Translations under genes and position numbers: made by a program
The notes under the pieces: model-generated
The model's input: only the letters and a program-made list of their open reading frames with translations
What the model was told of the DNA's origin: nothing
The model's database searches: none
Shown: piece by piece, positions 35,067 through 43,379 of the stretch
Position numbering within the stretch: the first letter of the stretch is position 1
How the letters are laid out: each line of letters opens with the position of its first letter
Assembly: GCA_036960565.1 (NCBI GenBank)
Contig: JBALXQ010000002.1
Location: forward strand, 1-64,000
DNA: 64,000 bases
Source of the DNA: Bermanella sp036960565
Lineage (GTDB): Bacteria; Pseudomonadota; Gammaproteobacteria; Pseudomonadales; Oceanobacteraceae
Direction of reading: 5' to 3'

Positions 35067-35780
35067 TCAGGCTTTCCAGTAACCCGAAGCATAGGTGCTG
35101 GCTTTATTGTAATTAGGTTGTTTTTTAACAAAGGCTTTAATGGCCTTCATGTGGCGAGACTGGGTCGCGATAAATATAGACGGTACGCCAGGTAGCCAAT
35201 TTACCTTCATCACTTCATCTAATAATTTATTGTGGTTAGGGTCACTATTAATCAGCCAATTTATTTTTATGCCCTTGGGCGAGGAAATCGCTTGAATATC
35301 GGCCTTGCTGGGTACTTGAATAAAGGCAGAGCCCTTGGCATTTTTGGGCAGCTTTTCAAGTATGGCAGCAAGGGCGGGTAGACCCGTTATGTCGGCGATC
35401 ATTAAATGCCACGCAGCATTGAGGTCGGTATGTTTGGTGGGGCCAGGGCCGGCTATGCCCAAATAATCTCCTACTTTAGCGTCACTTGCCCAGTTTGTTG
35501 CTAGCCCTTGATGGTCATTGACAGCAAAATCCACTGTTAGGGTTTTATTGTGGCTATCAAAGGCCCTAACTGTGTAAGAGCGCATCCACTTTTTTGCGCC
35601 TAAATACAGGCCTAATCTAGGTTGATTTTGTCCAGGCTGAGGAAAAATAGCTTTAACATGAGCACTTTCTTGTTCGGCTGGGAAATCGTGTAAGTCATCA
35701 CCTTCAAGCATTATACGACGCATATGGGGGCTGATGTCTTCTATGACGCTGACTTGGGTCATTCTCATTTTACGGCTCAT
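35067..35780 (-). CDS. siderophore-interacting protein (FAD/NAD(P)H ferric-siderophore reductase)
   Basis: A 237-residue flavoprotein of the ViuB/YqjH family. The FAD-binding motif RSYTVRAFD lies near residue 67, a HVKAIFPQPG strand precedes it, and a DITGLPAL segment begins the NAD(P)H-binding domain, with a typical C-terminal ASGYWK. It reduces ferric siderophore complexes in the cytoplasm to release iron. No siderophore synthesis or receptor genes are in the window. It is divergent from a MarR regulator whose putative operators lie in the shared intergenic region, which is unusual for an iron gene normally under Fur. Confidence 0.92.
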   Translation of the reverse strand: MSRKMRMTQVSVIEDISPHMRRIMLEGDDLHDFPAEQESAHVKAIFPQPGQNQPRLGLYLGAKKWMRSYTVRAFDSHNKTLTVDFAVNDHQGLATNWASDAKVGDYLGIAGPGPTKHTDLNAAWHLMIADITGLPALAAILEKLPKNAKGSAFIQVPSKADIQAISSPKGIKINWLINSDPNHNKLLDEVMKVNWLPGVPSIFIATQSRHMKAIKAFVKKQPNYNKASTYASGYWKA

Positions 35781-35885
35781 GTTAGCTTCCTATTTAGAGA
35801 GGTAGAGTTAAAGTGGTTGCCTGCGCTCCTTGGCTTTTCCATGCCAGGCTATTTTGCCTTGATATATAGAGTGGCTTAAATATAA

Positions 35886-35927
35886 TTGACTATATCAACT
35901 ATATTTAAAGAGGTTGATAATATCAAC
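35886..35927. promoter_or_regulatory. two palindromic operators between the reductase and marR
   Basis: GTTGATAATATCAAC (35913-35927) is a perfect palindrome, and TTGACTATATCAA (35886-35898) is a near match. Their centres are 28 bp apart. They lie between the divergent siderophore-reductase and marR genes, as expected for operators of the MarR protein controlling both. Confidence 0.65.
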
Positions 35928-35950
35928 TATTATTTTGGACTGATAAAGCT

Positions 35951-36385
35951 ATGTGCCCTCTTTCAATGCAAGACAACATCATGGCCCTGTTTTATCAATT
36001 TAAGGGGCGCATGCTGCAAGCCCTGAGTGAGACTGGGTCTAGTATTGCGCCCATGCACGTGAAATCGCTGCACATCATTAACCGCAAGTCCCCTTGTACC
36101 GCGCAGGACATAGCACTCACCATGGGCCGTGATAAGGCTCAGGTAACCCGCCTAGTAAATGATTTAATTGCTCGATCTTTAGTATTTAAAGAACCCAATC
36201 CAAACGATAGGCGCAGCCAGTTTATAACCCTTACCGAAACCGGCCAGCAGCAGGTATTGGTCATGGCTAAGGTGCAAAAAGAGGTAATGGAATTTATGCA
36301 AAAGGACATTAGTGAAGAAGATTTAGCTGCGTTTAACCGAGTGGCATTGGCTATGACGGAGAACTTAAGCGCAGCAGGAGAGTGA
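35951..36385 (+). CDS. MarR-family transcriptional regulator
   Basis: A 144-residue winged-helix regulator: PCTAQDIALTMGRDKAQVTRLVNDL forms the recognition helix region, followed by the wing with DRRSQFITLTETG, a MarR hallmark. The first ATG (35951) was taken; an in-frame ATG lies at 35966. It is divergent from the siderophore-interacting protein gene with two palindromes between them, so it probably controls itself and that reductase. The ligand is unknown. Its stop codon is two bases from the stop of the convergent AraC gene, with no terminator between. Confidence 0.9.
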   Translation: MCPLSMQDNIMALFYQFKGRMLQALSETGSSIAPMHVKSLHIINRKSPCTAQDIALTMGRDKAQVTRLVNDLIARSLVFKEPNPNDRRSQFITLTETGQQQVLVMAKVQKEVMEFMQKDISEEDLAAFNRVALAMTENLSAAGE

Positions 36386-36387
36386 TT

Positions 36388-37464
36388 TCACGATCTGTTT
36401 TTCTTGGCCAATCGTAACTGTCGGTACTCTTTCGGCGTGACCCCTGACCAATGTTTATAAGCTCGAGTAAATGCTCTGGGCTCACTAAAACTTAGCTGTT
36501 TAGCAATATGGGAAATAGTTAAGCTGCGATTGCTCAGTAGTTTATTGGCCAAGTCATGGCGTAGGTTGTCTTTGATTTGCTGATAACTAATACCTTCCAC
36601 ACTTAGTTTGCGGCGTAGGGTTTGTTCGCTCATACCCAGCTGCTTGGAAATGGCTTCACTGCCGGGCAATATTAAGCGATCTTCTTCTTTAAAATTTTTG
36701 GGCTCTAGCATTTGATTGATACGAGCGGTGAGGCTGGTGTCTTCCCCTGGAATGGTCAGTAGGTCTATTGGGGCGCGGCGTAAAAAAACTTGCAGGTCAC
36801 GCTGAGTTTTTATTAGCGGTTCCTCTAGGTATTTCCGATGAAAAACCAAACGGTTCACTTTACTTTTTAAGTAGGTAGGGCAGCGGTAAAGAACCTCAAA
36901 CTCATCGGGATCTAATGGCGTGTAATTAACATAGGCCCCCAATAGTTTGATGGGCTTGCCGATGTACCAACTGGCAAATCGATGCCAGATCACGTGCCAG
37001 TACTCTATATAAAAATGTTCAAAATCCAGTTCGGGGCGGCGAAAGGTGGAGGTGAAATAAACGTGTTCATCTTCGACTTCTAACGATACCTGAACTTCGT
37101 CTGTAATTTGGTTGTAAAAACGAATACCTTTTTGCAATAGCTCTTCCAGCGTAGTGCTGTGGCTCACCCAGTCGGCCATTAATTCAAATGTGCCCACCTT
37201 AATGGGTTTTTCAGTGAAGCCCATGAACTCATCATTTAGAGCTTGAGCAATATCGGCATAAAGCCTGGCTACTAGGTCAACATGAAATCGAGCTTTAGGA
37301 TTTTTTAATAATTTTTCGGGGATGCGGGCTTTTTTAAGTAAGGCTTTGGTATCGATGCCTCGTGCTTTAGCACCGCCAAGGGCCGTTAATATGTAATGCG
37401 TGCCGATGGTGGCCATGATGAAAGCTCGAAAATTGTGGCGAAGTCTAGCAAGGCCGTGGAACAT
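36388..37464 (-). CDS. AraC-family regulator with OruR/AliS-type N-terminal domain
   Basis: A 358-residue protein. Residues ~35-215 look like the arabinose-binding-like N-terminal domain of the OruR/ArgR-type AraC subfamily (FYNQITDEVQVSLEVEDEHVYF). The C-terminal ~100 residues are the double helix-turn-helix: SEAISKQLGMSEQTLRRKLS and HIAKQLSFSEPRAFTRAYKHW with GVTPKEYR. An internal ATG (37416) could be the start. Target unknown; these regulators often control amino acid, fatty acid or aromatic catabolic genes. It is divergent from the ybbA-ybbP operon. Confidence 0.9.
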   Translation of the reverse strand: MFHGLARLRHNFRAFIMATIGTHYILTALGGAKARGIDTKALLKKARIPEKLLKNPKARFHVDLVARLYADIAQALNDEFMGFTEKPIKVGTFELMADWVSHSTTLEELLQKGIRFYNQITDEVQVSLEVEDEHVYFTSTFRRPELDFEHFYIEYWHVIWHRFASWYIGKPIKLLGAYVNYTPLDPDEFEVLYRCPTYLKSKVNRLVFHRKYLEEPLIKTQRDLQVFLRRAPIDLLTIPGEDTSLTARINQMLEPKNFKEEDRLILPGSEAISKQLGMSEQTLRRKLSVEGISYQQIKDNLRHDLANKLLSNRSLTISHIAKQLSFSEPRAFTRAYKHWSGVTPKEYRQLRLAKKNRS

Positions 37465-37671
37465 TGTATGGGTGGCTGAAGTTTAGCAGGGGGGGTATGA
37501 ACTATCTAGCAGCACGGACATTTGACCTTAGAATATTAATGCAGGGTTACAAAAATGAGTTTAACTGTTTCAATTTGCATAAATAACAAGCAAAGCTTGA
37601 ACAAAAAGGGCAATTAATGATCTCATAGGACTCCTGTTTTTATAGTTTCTTTTTCCTATCAGAGTAGCGTA

Positions 37672-38370
37672 ATGGCCATTATTGATGCACAAAACCTATC
37701 TAAATCCTTAACGCTTGCCGATCAAAGCCTGGATATTTTAAGTGGTTTAAATCTTAAGGTTGAAGCGGGTGAGTCATTGGCTATTGTAGGAAAAAGTGGA
37801 TCAGGTAAATCTACCTTGCTGAGCATATTGGCTGGACTAGACAGCGCCAGTTCTGGTCATGTTTTTGTGCATGGACAAGATTTAAGTGCCATGGATGAAG
37901 ATGGTCGCGCCGCCATTCGTAATGAGCATGTGGGGTTCATATTTCAAAACTTTCAGTTGCTGCCACATTTAAGTGCGCTTGATAACGTCATGCTGCCACT
38001 GGAATTGAGTTTTGATAAAGGTGCCCGTGCAAAAGCCATTGGCTGGTTGGAAAAAGTAGGTTTAGCTGAGCGACTCGAACATCAGCCTAATCAATTGAGT
38101 GGTGGCGAACAACAAAGAGTAGCCATTGCTCGCGCCTTTGCTTGTGAGCCGGATATATTGTTTGCCGATGAACCGACAGGTAATTTGGATGAACACACAG
38201 GGCAAACCATTATTGATTTATTGTTTAGTCTGAATAGCCATCAAGATTCGGGCAAAAAAATCACTCTTATTTTGGTTACCCATGATGATGATTTAGCGCT
38301 GCAGTGTCAGCGCCAGGTGCACCTGGAAGATGGCGTTTTAGCTGAGCATACCAATGGGGTAACGGCATGA
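37672..38370 (+). CDS. ybbA: ABC transporter ATP-binding protein YbbA
   Basis: A 232-residue MacB/LolD-type ATPase: Walker A GKSGSGKST (residues 40-48), Q-loop FQNFQLLPHL, signature LSGGEQQRVAIARAF and Walker B LFADEPTG. It overlaps the permease gene by four bases (ATGA), so they are translationally coupled. In E. coli ybbA-ybbP is divergent from tesA; here it is not adjacent to it. The YbbAP complex probably works mechanically on envelope lipids or lipoproteins and is not a known drug pump. Substrate unresolved. Confidence 0.92.
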   Translation: MAIIDAQNLSKSLTLADQSLDILSGLNLKVEAGESLAIVGKSGSGKSTLLSILAGLDSASSGHVFVHGQDLSAMDEDGRAAIRNEHVGFIFQNFQLLPHLSALDNVMLPLELSFDKGARAKAIGWLEKVGLAERLEHQPNQLSGGEQQRVAIARAFACEPDILFADEPTGNLDEHTGQTIIDLLFSLNSHQDSGKKITLILVTHDDDLALQCQRQVHLEDGVLAEHTNGVTA

Positions 38371-40898
38371 AGTCTTTACCCATATTCAGTTTGGCCTTTA
38401 AGCACTGGTTTAATGATTTACGCAGCAATGAAACAAAGCTTTTAGTTTTAGCCACCCTATTGGCTGCGGTGAGCATGAGCATGGTCTCAAGTTTTAGTGA
38501 TCGTTTGTCGCGTACTATGCATTATCGCGCTAGCGAACTTATTGCAGGCGATTTAACCATTTTTAGTAGTCGTAAAATGGATCCGCAATATCGGGTAAAA
38601 GCACAAAGTCTTGGGCTTAAATCTTCTCAGGCACTGGGCTTTTCCACTATGGCTTTCGCCAATGATCAATTGCAGTTGGTTAGGGTGCGCTCTGTTGAAG
38701 AAAACTATCCACTAAAGGGTTTTAATCAAGTCAGTGATGAGCTGTACGGTAAGGGAGAATTAATTAAGGCTGCCCCTGAACCTGGAAAATTGTGGGTAGA
38801 GGAGCGCATATTGCAGAAACTCTCGGCTAAGTTAGGAGAGAAAATAGAAATTGGTGACGGTGTATTTTTAATCGAAAAAATCCTACAGCAGGATGCTGAT
38901 CGCAGTGGTAGTTTGTTTAGCCCATTTGGACGTCTACTCATGAATATAAATGATGTGGAAAAAACGGGTGTGGTGGGAGAGGGCAGCCGTATATTTTACA
39001 AACACTATTACACAGGGGAAGAGTCAGCCTTAACCAAATTTGTAACTTGGCTGGAACCCAGGCTTGAAAAATCGGAAAAACTGGGGGGCATTAAAGACAG
39101 CCAAAATAACGTAAGTGATGCACTTGATAAGGCTCAGCAGTATTTGTCTTTGGCCAGCCTTATTAGTGTGTTGTTGGCAGCGGTAGCCATTGCCTTGTGC
39201 GCTCAGCGCTATAGTGAACGTCATTTTAACACCGCGGCATTACTTCGTTGCCTAGGCGCTAGTAGTCAGCAAGTTCGTCGAATTTTTGTTTATAAATTAC
39301 TGTTTACTGCCATTGTAGGAGCTGTGTGTGGAGCCCTAATAGGTTTTGTGTTGCACTACGCTTTATTGGAAGTGGTGGCGGATATTTTGCCTAGGGATTT
39401 AATGCCAGCACGGATAATACCTGTATTAATCAGCATGCTCAGTGCCGCCATGGTATTAATGCTTATTGCTCTGGCTCCAATTTTGAATTTAAAAAAGGTG
39501 AGTCCGGCTAGGGTATTGCGTCGTGAATTAAAACCACGCTCGGTGCAAGCCAATGTATTTTTTGCACTGGCAGTGGCAATGATGGTGTCACTGGCCTTTT
39601 TGCTCACTAAGAGCCTGATGCTATCTGTGGTGTTTGTTGTAGGGTTGGCAATTTTGTTGTTGGTATATGGCTTGCTGTCTAGTGCTTTATTGGCCGGTCT
39701 GTTAAAGGTGCAAAGATTTTTACCGACAACCATTAAGCTAGGTTTAACGCAGCTGAGTCGTCATCAGTATTATGCTCGTTCACAAATAGCCGCGTTTGCT
39801 TTCATTTTTACCTCGGTAGCGCTTATTTGGATTGTTCGTGGTGATTTATTCGAAAACTGGCAAGCACAAATACCTGAAGGCACTGCCAATCATTTTGCTA
39901 TTAATATTTTGCCTGATAAAAAAGATGATTTTGCTCAAGCTATGGAGAATAAAGGATTAAAAGCCAGTGAATTTTATCCCATGGTGCGTGCTCGTATTAC
40001 TCATATTAATGGAGAAGATGTGTCGTCGATCTTTCCAGAAAAGACAGGCCCAAATGCCTTAAGGCGTGAACTGAATTTAACCTGGAGTGATACTCTTCGC
40101 CAAGATGAAAAGATTATTGCTGGCAAGTGGTTTGACGAAATTATAGAGCACCCAAGTGAAAAAATAGAAAGTGCAGATGAAAATATAAACTGGATTTCTC
40201 TGGAGGCTGAATTAGCCGAACAATTAAAGGTAGGGCTGAATGATGAAATTAGTTTCAACATGGCGGGTACCACCACGGTTACTCGTATTGCTAGTTTGCG
40301 CAGTGTGAAGTGGGAGAATTTCCGCCCTAATTTTTATGTGGTATTTACACCCGAAGTGCTTAGCCAGTTTCACCATACCTACATAAATAGCTTTTATTTA
40401 CCATCTAATGAAGGGCGTTGGTTATTAAGCTTAAACCAGCAATTCAAGGCGGTTACCATAGTAGAAATTGATCAGGTGTTGAAGCAGGTGAGAGAAATTT
40501 TGGCACAAACCAGTATTGCTGTAGAAGCCATTCTTTTGCTCGTGTTGTTGTGTGCCATGGTCTTGATGTTTGCCACCTTATTAAGCACCTTAAATTTGCG
40601 TAAGCATGAGGCGGCGCTTTACCGAACCTTTGGCGCCAGTGAAAAAATGATTCGTGCTCGTATTCGAAGTGAATATATCACCTTGGCTTTGGTGGCGAGC
40701 TTGTTGGCTTTGCTGTCATTTGAGGGCATTAGTTTGGCGCTGTATATGATTATCTTTAAGGTGAGTTGGGCGCCACATCTGCATTTATGGTTAGCGGTGC
40801 CAGCCTTAGCTTTAGCCAGTATTTTAATGAGTGGTTATTACGCTAACCGTGATGTATTAAAAGCCTCTCCCAGACAATTATTACAAGACATTAACTAG
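38367..40898 (+). CDS. ybbP: ABC transporter permease YbbP (FtsX-type)
   Basis: An 843-residue permease like E. coli YbbP (804 aa). An N-terminal helix (~24-41) precedes a large periplasmic domain, then three helices around residues 255-370, a second helix set near 390-440, another periplasmic domain (~490-700) and a C-terminal FtsX block (~715-820) with LNLRKHEAALYRTFGASE, the usual FtsX cytoplasmic motif. The matching first-half motif is AALLRCLGASSQQVRRIF. Works with YbbA in the inner membrane. The next gene begins 11 bp downstream. Confidence 0.92.
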   Translation: MKSLPIFSLAFKHWFNDLRSNETKLLVLATLLAAVSMSMVSSFSDRLSRTMHYRASELIAGDLTIFSSRKMDPQYRVKAQSLGLKSSQALGFSTMAFANDQLQLVRVRSVEENYPLKGFNQVSDELYGKGELIKAAPEPGKLWVEERILQKLSAKLGEKIEIGDGVFLIEKILQQDADRSGSLFSPFGRLLMNINDVEKTGVVGEGSRIFYKHYYTGEESALTKFVTWLEPRLEKSEKLGGIKDSQNNVSDALDKAQQYLSLASLISVLLAAVAIALCAQRYSERHFNTAALLRCLGASSQQVRRIFVYKLLFTAIVGAVCGALIGFVLHYALLEVVADILPRDLMPARIIPVLISMLSAAMVLMLIALAPILNLKKVSPARVLRRELKPRSVQANVFFALAVAMMVSLAFLLTKSLMLSVVFVVGLAILLLVYGLLSSALLAGLLKVQRFLPTTIKLGLTQLSRHQYYARSQIAAFAFIFTSVALIWIVRGDLFENWQAQIPEGTANHFAINILPDKKDDFAQAMENKGLKASEFYPMVRARITHINGEDVSSIFPEKTGPNALRRELNLTWSDTLRQDEKIIAGKWFDEIIEHPSEKIESADENINWISLEAELAEQLKVGLNDEISFNMAGTTTVTRIASLRSVKWENFRPNFYVVFTPEVLSQFHHTYINSFYLPSNEGRWLLSLNQQFKAVTIVEIDQVLKQVREILAQTSIAVEAILLLVLLCAMVLMFATLLSTLNLRKHEAALYRTFGASEKMIRARIRSEYITLALVASLLALLSFEGISLALYMIIFKVSWAPHLHLWLAVPALALASILMSGYYANRDVLKASPRQLLQDIN

Positions 40899-40909
40899 AC
40901 AAATTAATT

Positions 40910-41587
40910 ATGAATTATTTATCCGCAATTGAAATTGAGCCAGATGAACCCGCCAATGCTAGCGTTATCTGGCTGCATGGACTTGGCGCCAGTGGTGATG
41001 ATTTCTCACCCATAGTGCCAGCTTTGGGGTTGGCCAAAAAGAAAGAGTGTGACAATTTGCATATTCGTTATGTATTTCCCCATGCTCCTTCTATTCCTGT
41101 TTCTATAAATGGTGGCATGGAGATGCCAGCCTGGTATGACATATTGTCGATAGATGTGGAGCGTAAAATAAACGAGCAGCAATTTGCCAGCTCATGTAAG
41201 CAAGTAACTGATTTAATTGATCGGGAAATTCAGCGTGGTGTGGCCAGCGATAAAATTGTTTTAGCTGGATTTTCTCAGGGTGGTGCAGTGGCCTATCAGG
41301 CAGCATTAAGTTTTGATAAACCGCTGGCGGGTTTAATGGCTATGTCTACTTATATTGCCAGCAAACATTCAATTGCCTTGCAAGAAGCCAATAACAATTT
41401 AGCCATTAGTATTTACCATGGCACCGAAGATAATGTCGTGCCAGAGGCTCTGGCTCAGCAAGCCTTAACGCATTTACAGGGGTTGGGTTTTCAGCCGAGC
41501 TACAAAACATACGTTATGGCTCACAATGTTTCTCCAGGGCAAATTAAAGACATAGCGGAATTTATTGCCAAGTCTTTATGTAAATAA
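40910..41587 (+). CDS. carboxylesterase / phospholipase-type hydrolase (EstB-like)
   Basis: A 225-residue cytoplasmic hydrolase of the bacterial carboxylesterase II / acyl-protein thioesterase-like family. IWLHGLGASGDDF is the oxyanion-loop region, GFSQGGAVAY holds the nucleophile serine, GTEDNVVPEA the acid and YVMAHNVSPGQI the histidine. It lies 11 bp after ybbP on the same strand and may be co-transcribed. Family members hydrolyse short-chain esters and lysophospholipids. No signal peptide is visible. Confidence 0.9.
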   Translation: MNYLSAIEIEPDEPANASVIWLHGLGASGDDFSPIVPALGLAKKKECDNLHIRYVFPHAPSIPVSINGGMEMPAWYDILSIDVERKINEQQFASSCKQVTDLIDREIQRGVASDKIVLAGFSQGGAVAYQAALSFDKPLAGLMAMSTYIASKHSIALQEANNNLAISIYHGTEDNVVPEALAQQALTHLQGLGFQPSYKTYVMAHNVSPGQIKDIAEFIAKSLCK

Positions 41588-41609
41588 CTTTAAGGAAGAG
41601 CCACTTATA

Positions 41610-42386
41610 TTAATTGGCTCTTTCAACGGTACTTTTATTTAGCCATTGCTTAAACTTTAAAGTTTCAATGGCTTTGTAAATGGGCATCACTAATGGGCAT
41701 ATCCAGTTAAGGGCTATAGTCAGTACGCTTAATTTGCTGGGAAAAATTTTATATTGGTTTTTCTGAATGCCTTTTATGGCGGCACGGGCAACTTCATTAG
41801 CAGTTTGAGTGGGCCAGGGAACTGGAGCATCAGTATCAAAAAAGTGGGTTTTAGTGGCTACTGGGCATAGCAGCATAATATGGCCTTGATCGTCTTTTTC
41901 ACGGCGATAGGCATCGCTCCAAGAGATAAGGGCAGCCTTAGTGGAGCTGTAAAGGCTGTAACCAGGCAGGCTGTAAATGCCCATGAAGCTGGCGGTAATC
42001 ATTACCCCATATTCTCGTCCCTTATTTAATCTAGCCATTTTGTGGCTGCAATAAATAGGACTAAAGGTGTTGCACTGGTAAATACTGTTTATGTGGTTCC
42101 AATCTTCATGCTCTGTTTTTTCATAATAAGCAAAGCCTGCATTGGCTATGAATAAGTCAATTTGTCCCATTTTTTCTAGAGCAAAATCAAATAAATCCTC
42201 TATTCCTGTGGTACTGGCAATATCCCCTTGGTGAATATGCACGTTTTCTGGCAGCTTCATATCTATGGGATTCAAGTCTGAGGCAATAATTTCAACACCC
42301 GATTGCTGTAACAGGCTTTCTAACAGGGATTGACCAATGCCGGAGGCGGCACCTGTGATCACGATCTTTTTATTATTAATATTCAT
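41610..42386 (-). CDS. short-chain dehydrogenase/reductase (SDR)
   Basis: A 258-residue SDR: cofactor motif TGAASGIG at residues 11-18, D-type loop IIASDLNP for NAD preference, IANAGFA in place of NNAG, and the catalytic YSLYSSTKAALISW. A hydrophobic stretch near the C terminus (LTIALNWICPLVMPIYKAI) suggests membrane association, as in SDRs acting on lipids or steroids. It is convergent with the carboxylesterase gene. Substrate unknown. Confidence 0.88.
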   Translation of the reverse strand: MNINNKKIVITGAASGIGQSLLESLLQQSGVEIIASDLNPIDMKLPENVHIHQGDIASTTGIEDLFDFALEKMGQIDLFIANAGFAYYEKTEHEDWNHINSIYQCNTFSPIYCSHKMARLNKGREYGVMITASFMGIYSLPGYSLYSSTKAALISWSDAYRREKDDQGHIMLLCPVATKTHFFDTDAPVPWPTQTANEVARAAIKGIQKNQYKIFPSKLSVLTIALNWICPLVMPIYKAIETLKFKQWLNKSTVERAN

Positions 42387-42461
42387 GATGCTATCTTTAG
42401 GAAATTAAGACTGTTTATATCCTAAAGGCTATTGATAGTTTTCTCAATAGTGGGTTTCTGA

Positions 42462-42791
42462 TTAAAATACACAATTCACATTGCCCCTGCTAGCACCCAT
42501 CATTTCAATTTTGCATTTGTTGTTGAGGATCCATAATCCGCCCCCACAGGAGAGCTTGGCAAAGTCGAGTCCGCCTGTAATCCAACCTTCGCAGCTTTGT
42601 GCTACCGGCTTTAGGCGATCCTTTTTGCAATGAATTGAAAGGCTGTCACCGCTGTCGCGTTTGGCCTTGCAGTACCTTTGTACTTCACGAACACTAAAAT
42701 CATAACCTTTGATATAGGTGGCTTTTACATCTTTGGCCTGGCCTATGGGGCTGAGCACTAATGTGATGAGTAAAATGATAAATTTATTCAT
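42462..42791 (-). CDS. exported six-cysteine protein, paralogue A
   Basis: A 109-residue exported protein with a signal peptide ending near SPIGQA-KD. The mature part has six cysteines (YC, HC, SC, SC, KC, NC) in the same spacing as its neighbour at 42860-43192. Shared segments include KGYDFSVREVQ, the CEG.ITGGL block and GGLW.L with M.GA near the end. I do not recognise the family. The even number of conserved cysteines suggests three disulfides in the periplasm. The two genes are tandem, 68 bp apart. Confidence 0.75.
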   Translation of the reverse strand: MNKFIILLITLVLSPIGQAKDVKATYIKGYDFSVREVQRYCKAKRDSGDSLSIHCKKDRLKPVAQSCEGWITGGLDFAKLSCGGGLWILNNKCKIEMMGASRGNVNCVF

Positions 42792-42859
42792 GTGGCCTCC
42801 AATGTCTCATACCTTGATTATAGCTAAGGATGGTTAGATTACCCTGGGCTAGGCCAGCG

Positions 42860-43192
42860 CTAAATTCGGCATTTCAAGCCACCTTCATCGGCGCCATACA
42901 TTTTAATTTGGCATTGATCGCTTAAAACCCATAAACCGCCACTACAGTGGAAGTCTACGTCGGCTAGCCCTCCGGTTATTTGGCCCTCACACCCTTGAGT
43001 CACTGCTTTAAGGTTATCTTGCTTACATTCTAGGGCTAGGTATTTATCCCCAAGGCGCTTCACCATGCAGTATTTTTGAACATCAAACAGGCTGAATTCA
43101 TAGCCTTTAAGTTTAGTGGTATTGATATCGCCGGTGAGATCACAAGCGCTGCATAAGCAGCCAATGACAAAGGTAATAATGAGTTTGTTCAT
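42860..43192 (-). CDS. exported six-cysteine protein, paralogue B (possible lipoprotein)
   Basis: A 110-residue paralogue of the adjacent downstream gene. The six mature cysteines, KGYEFSLFDVQKYC, CEGQITGGL and CSGGLWVL are conserved. Unlike paralogue A its signal peptide contains extra cysteines; VIGC fits a lipobox, so it may be lipid-anchored, while CSAC is a weaker candidate. It is the first gene of the pair on this strand and divergent from argG. Function unknown; no domain recognised. Confidence 0.75.
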   Translation of the reverse strand: MNKLIITFVIGCLCSACDLTGDINTTKLKGYEFSLFDVQKYCMVKRLGDKYLALECKQDNLKAVTQGCEGQITGGLADVDFHCSGGLWVLSDQCQIKMYGADEGGLKCRI

Positions 43193-43379
43193 GGTCTCTC
43201 CTTGAATATGTATTAACTATAGACAGAATTTGCCTAGGCGCAGGTTGGCTTTTAGGCAGGAATTAGCAGGAAGGGCGGTGCTGGCGAAATTAGCGTTAAG
43301 TGGGTAGAATACGGCACCTTAATTTTTACCTGCCTGTATCAATGAATTTCAGGCGTTAAAACGGCGTTAGGAGTATTAC

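Noticed and set aside
39356..39733. Long minus-strand frame inside ybbP
   Set aside because: It is the shadow of the permease coding frame and has no independent signal.
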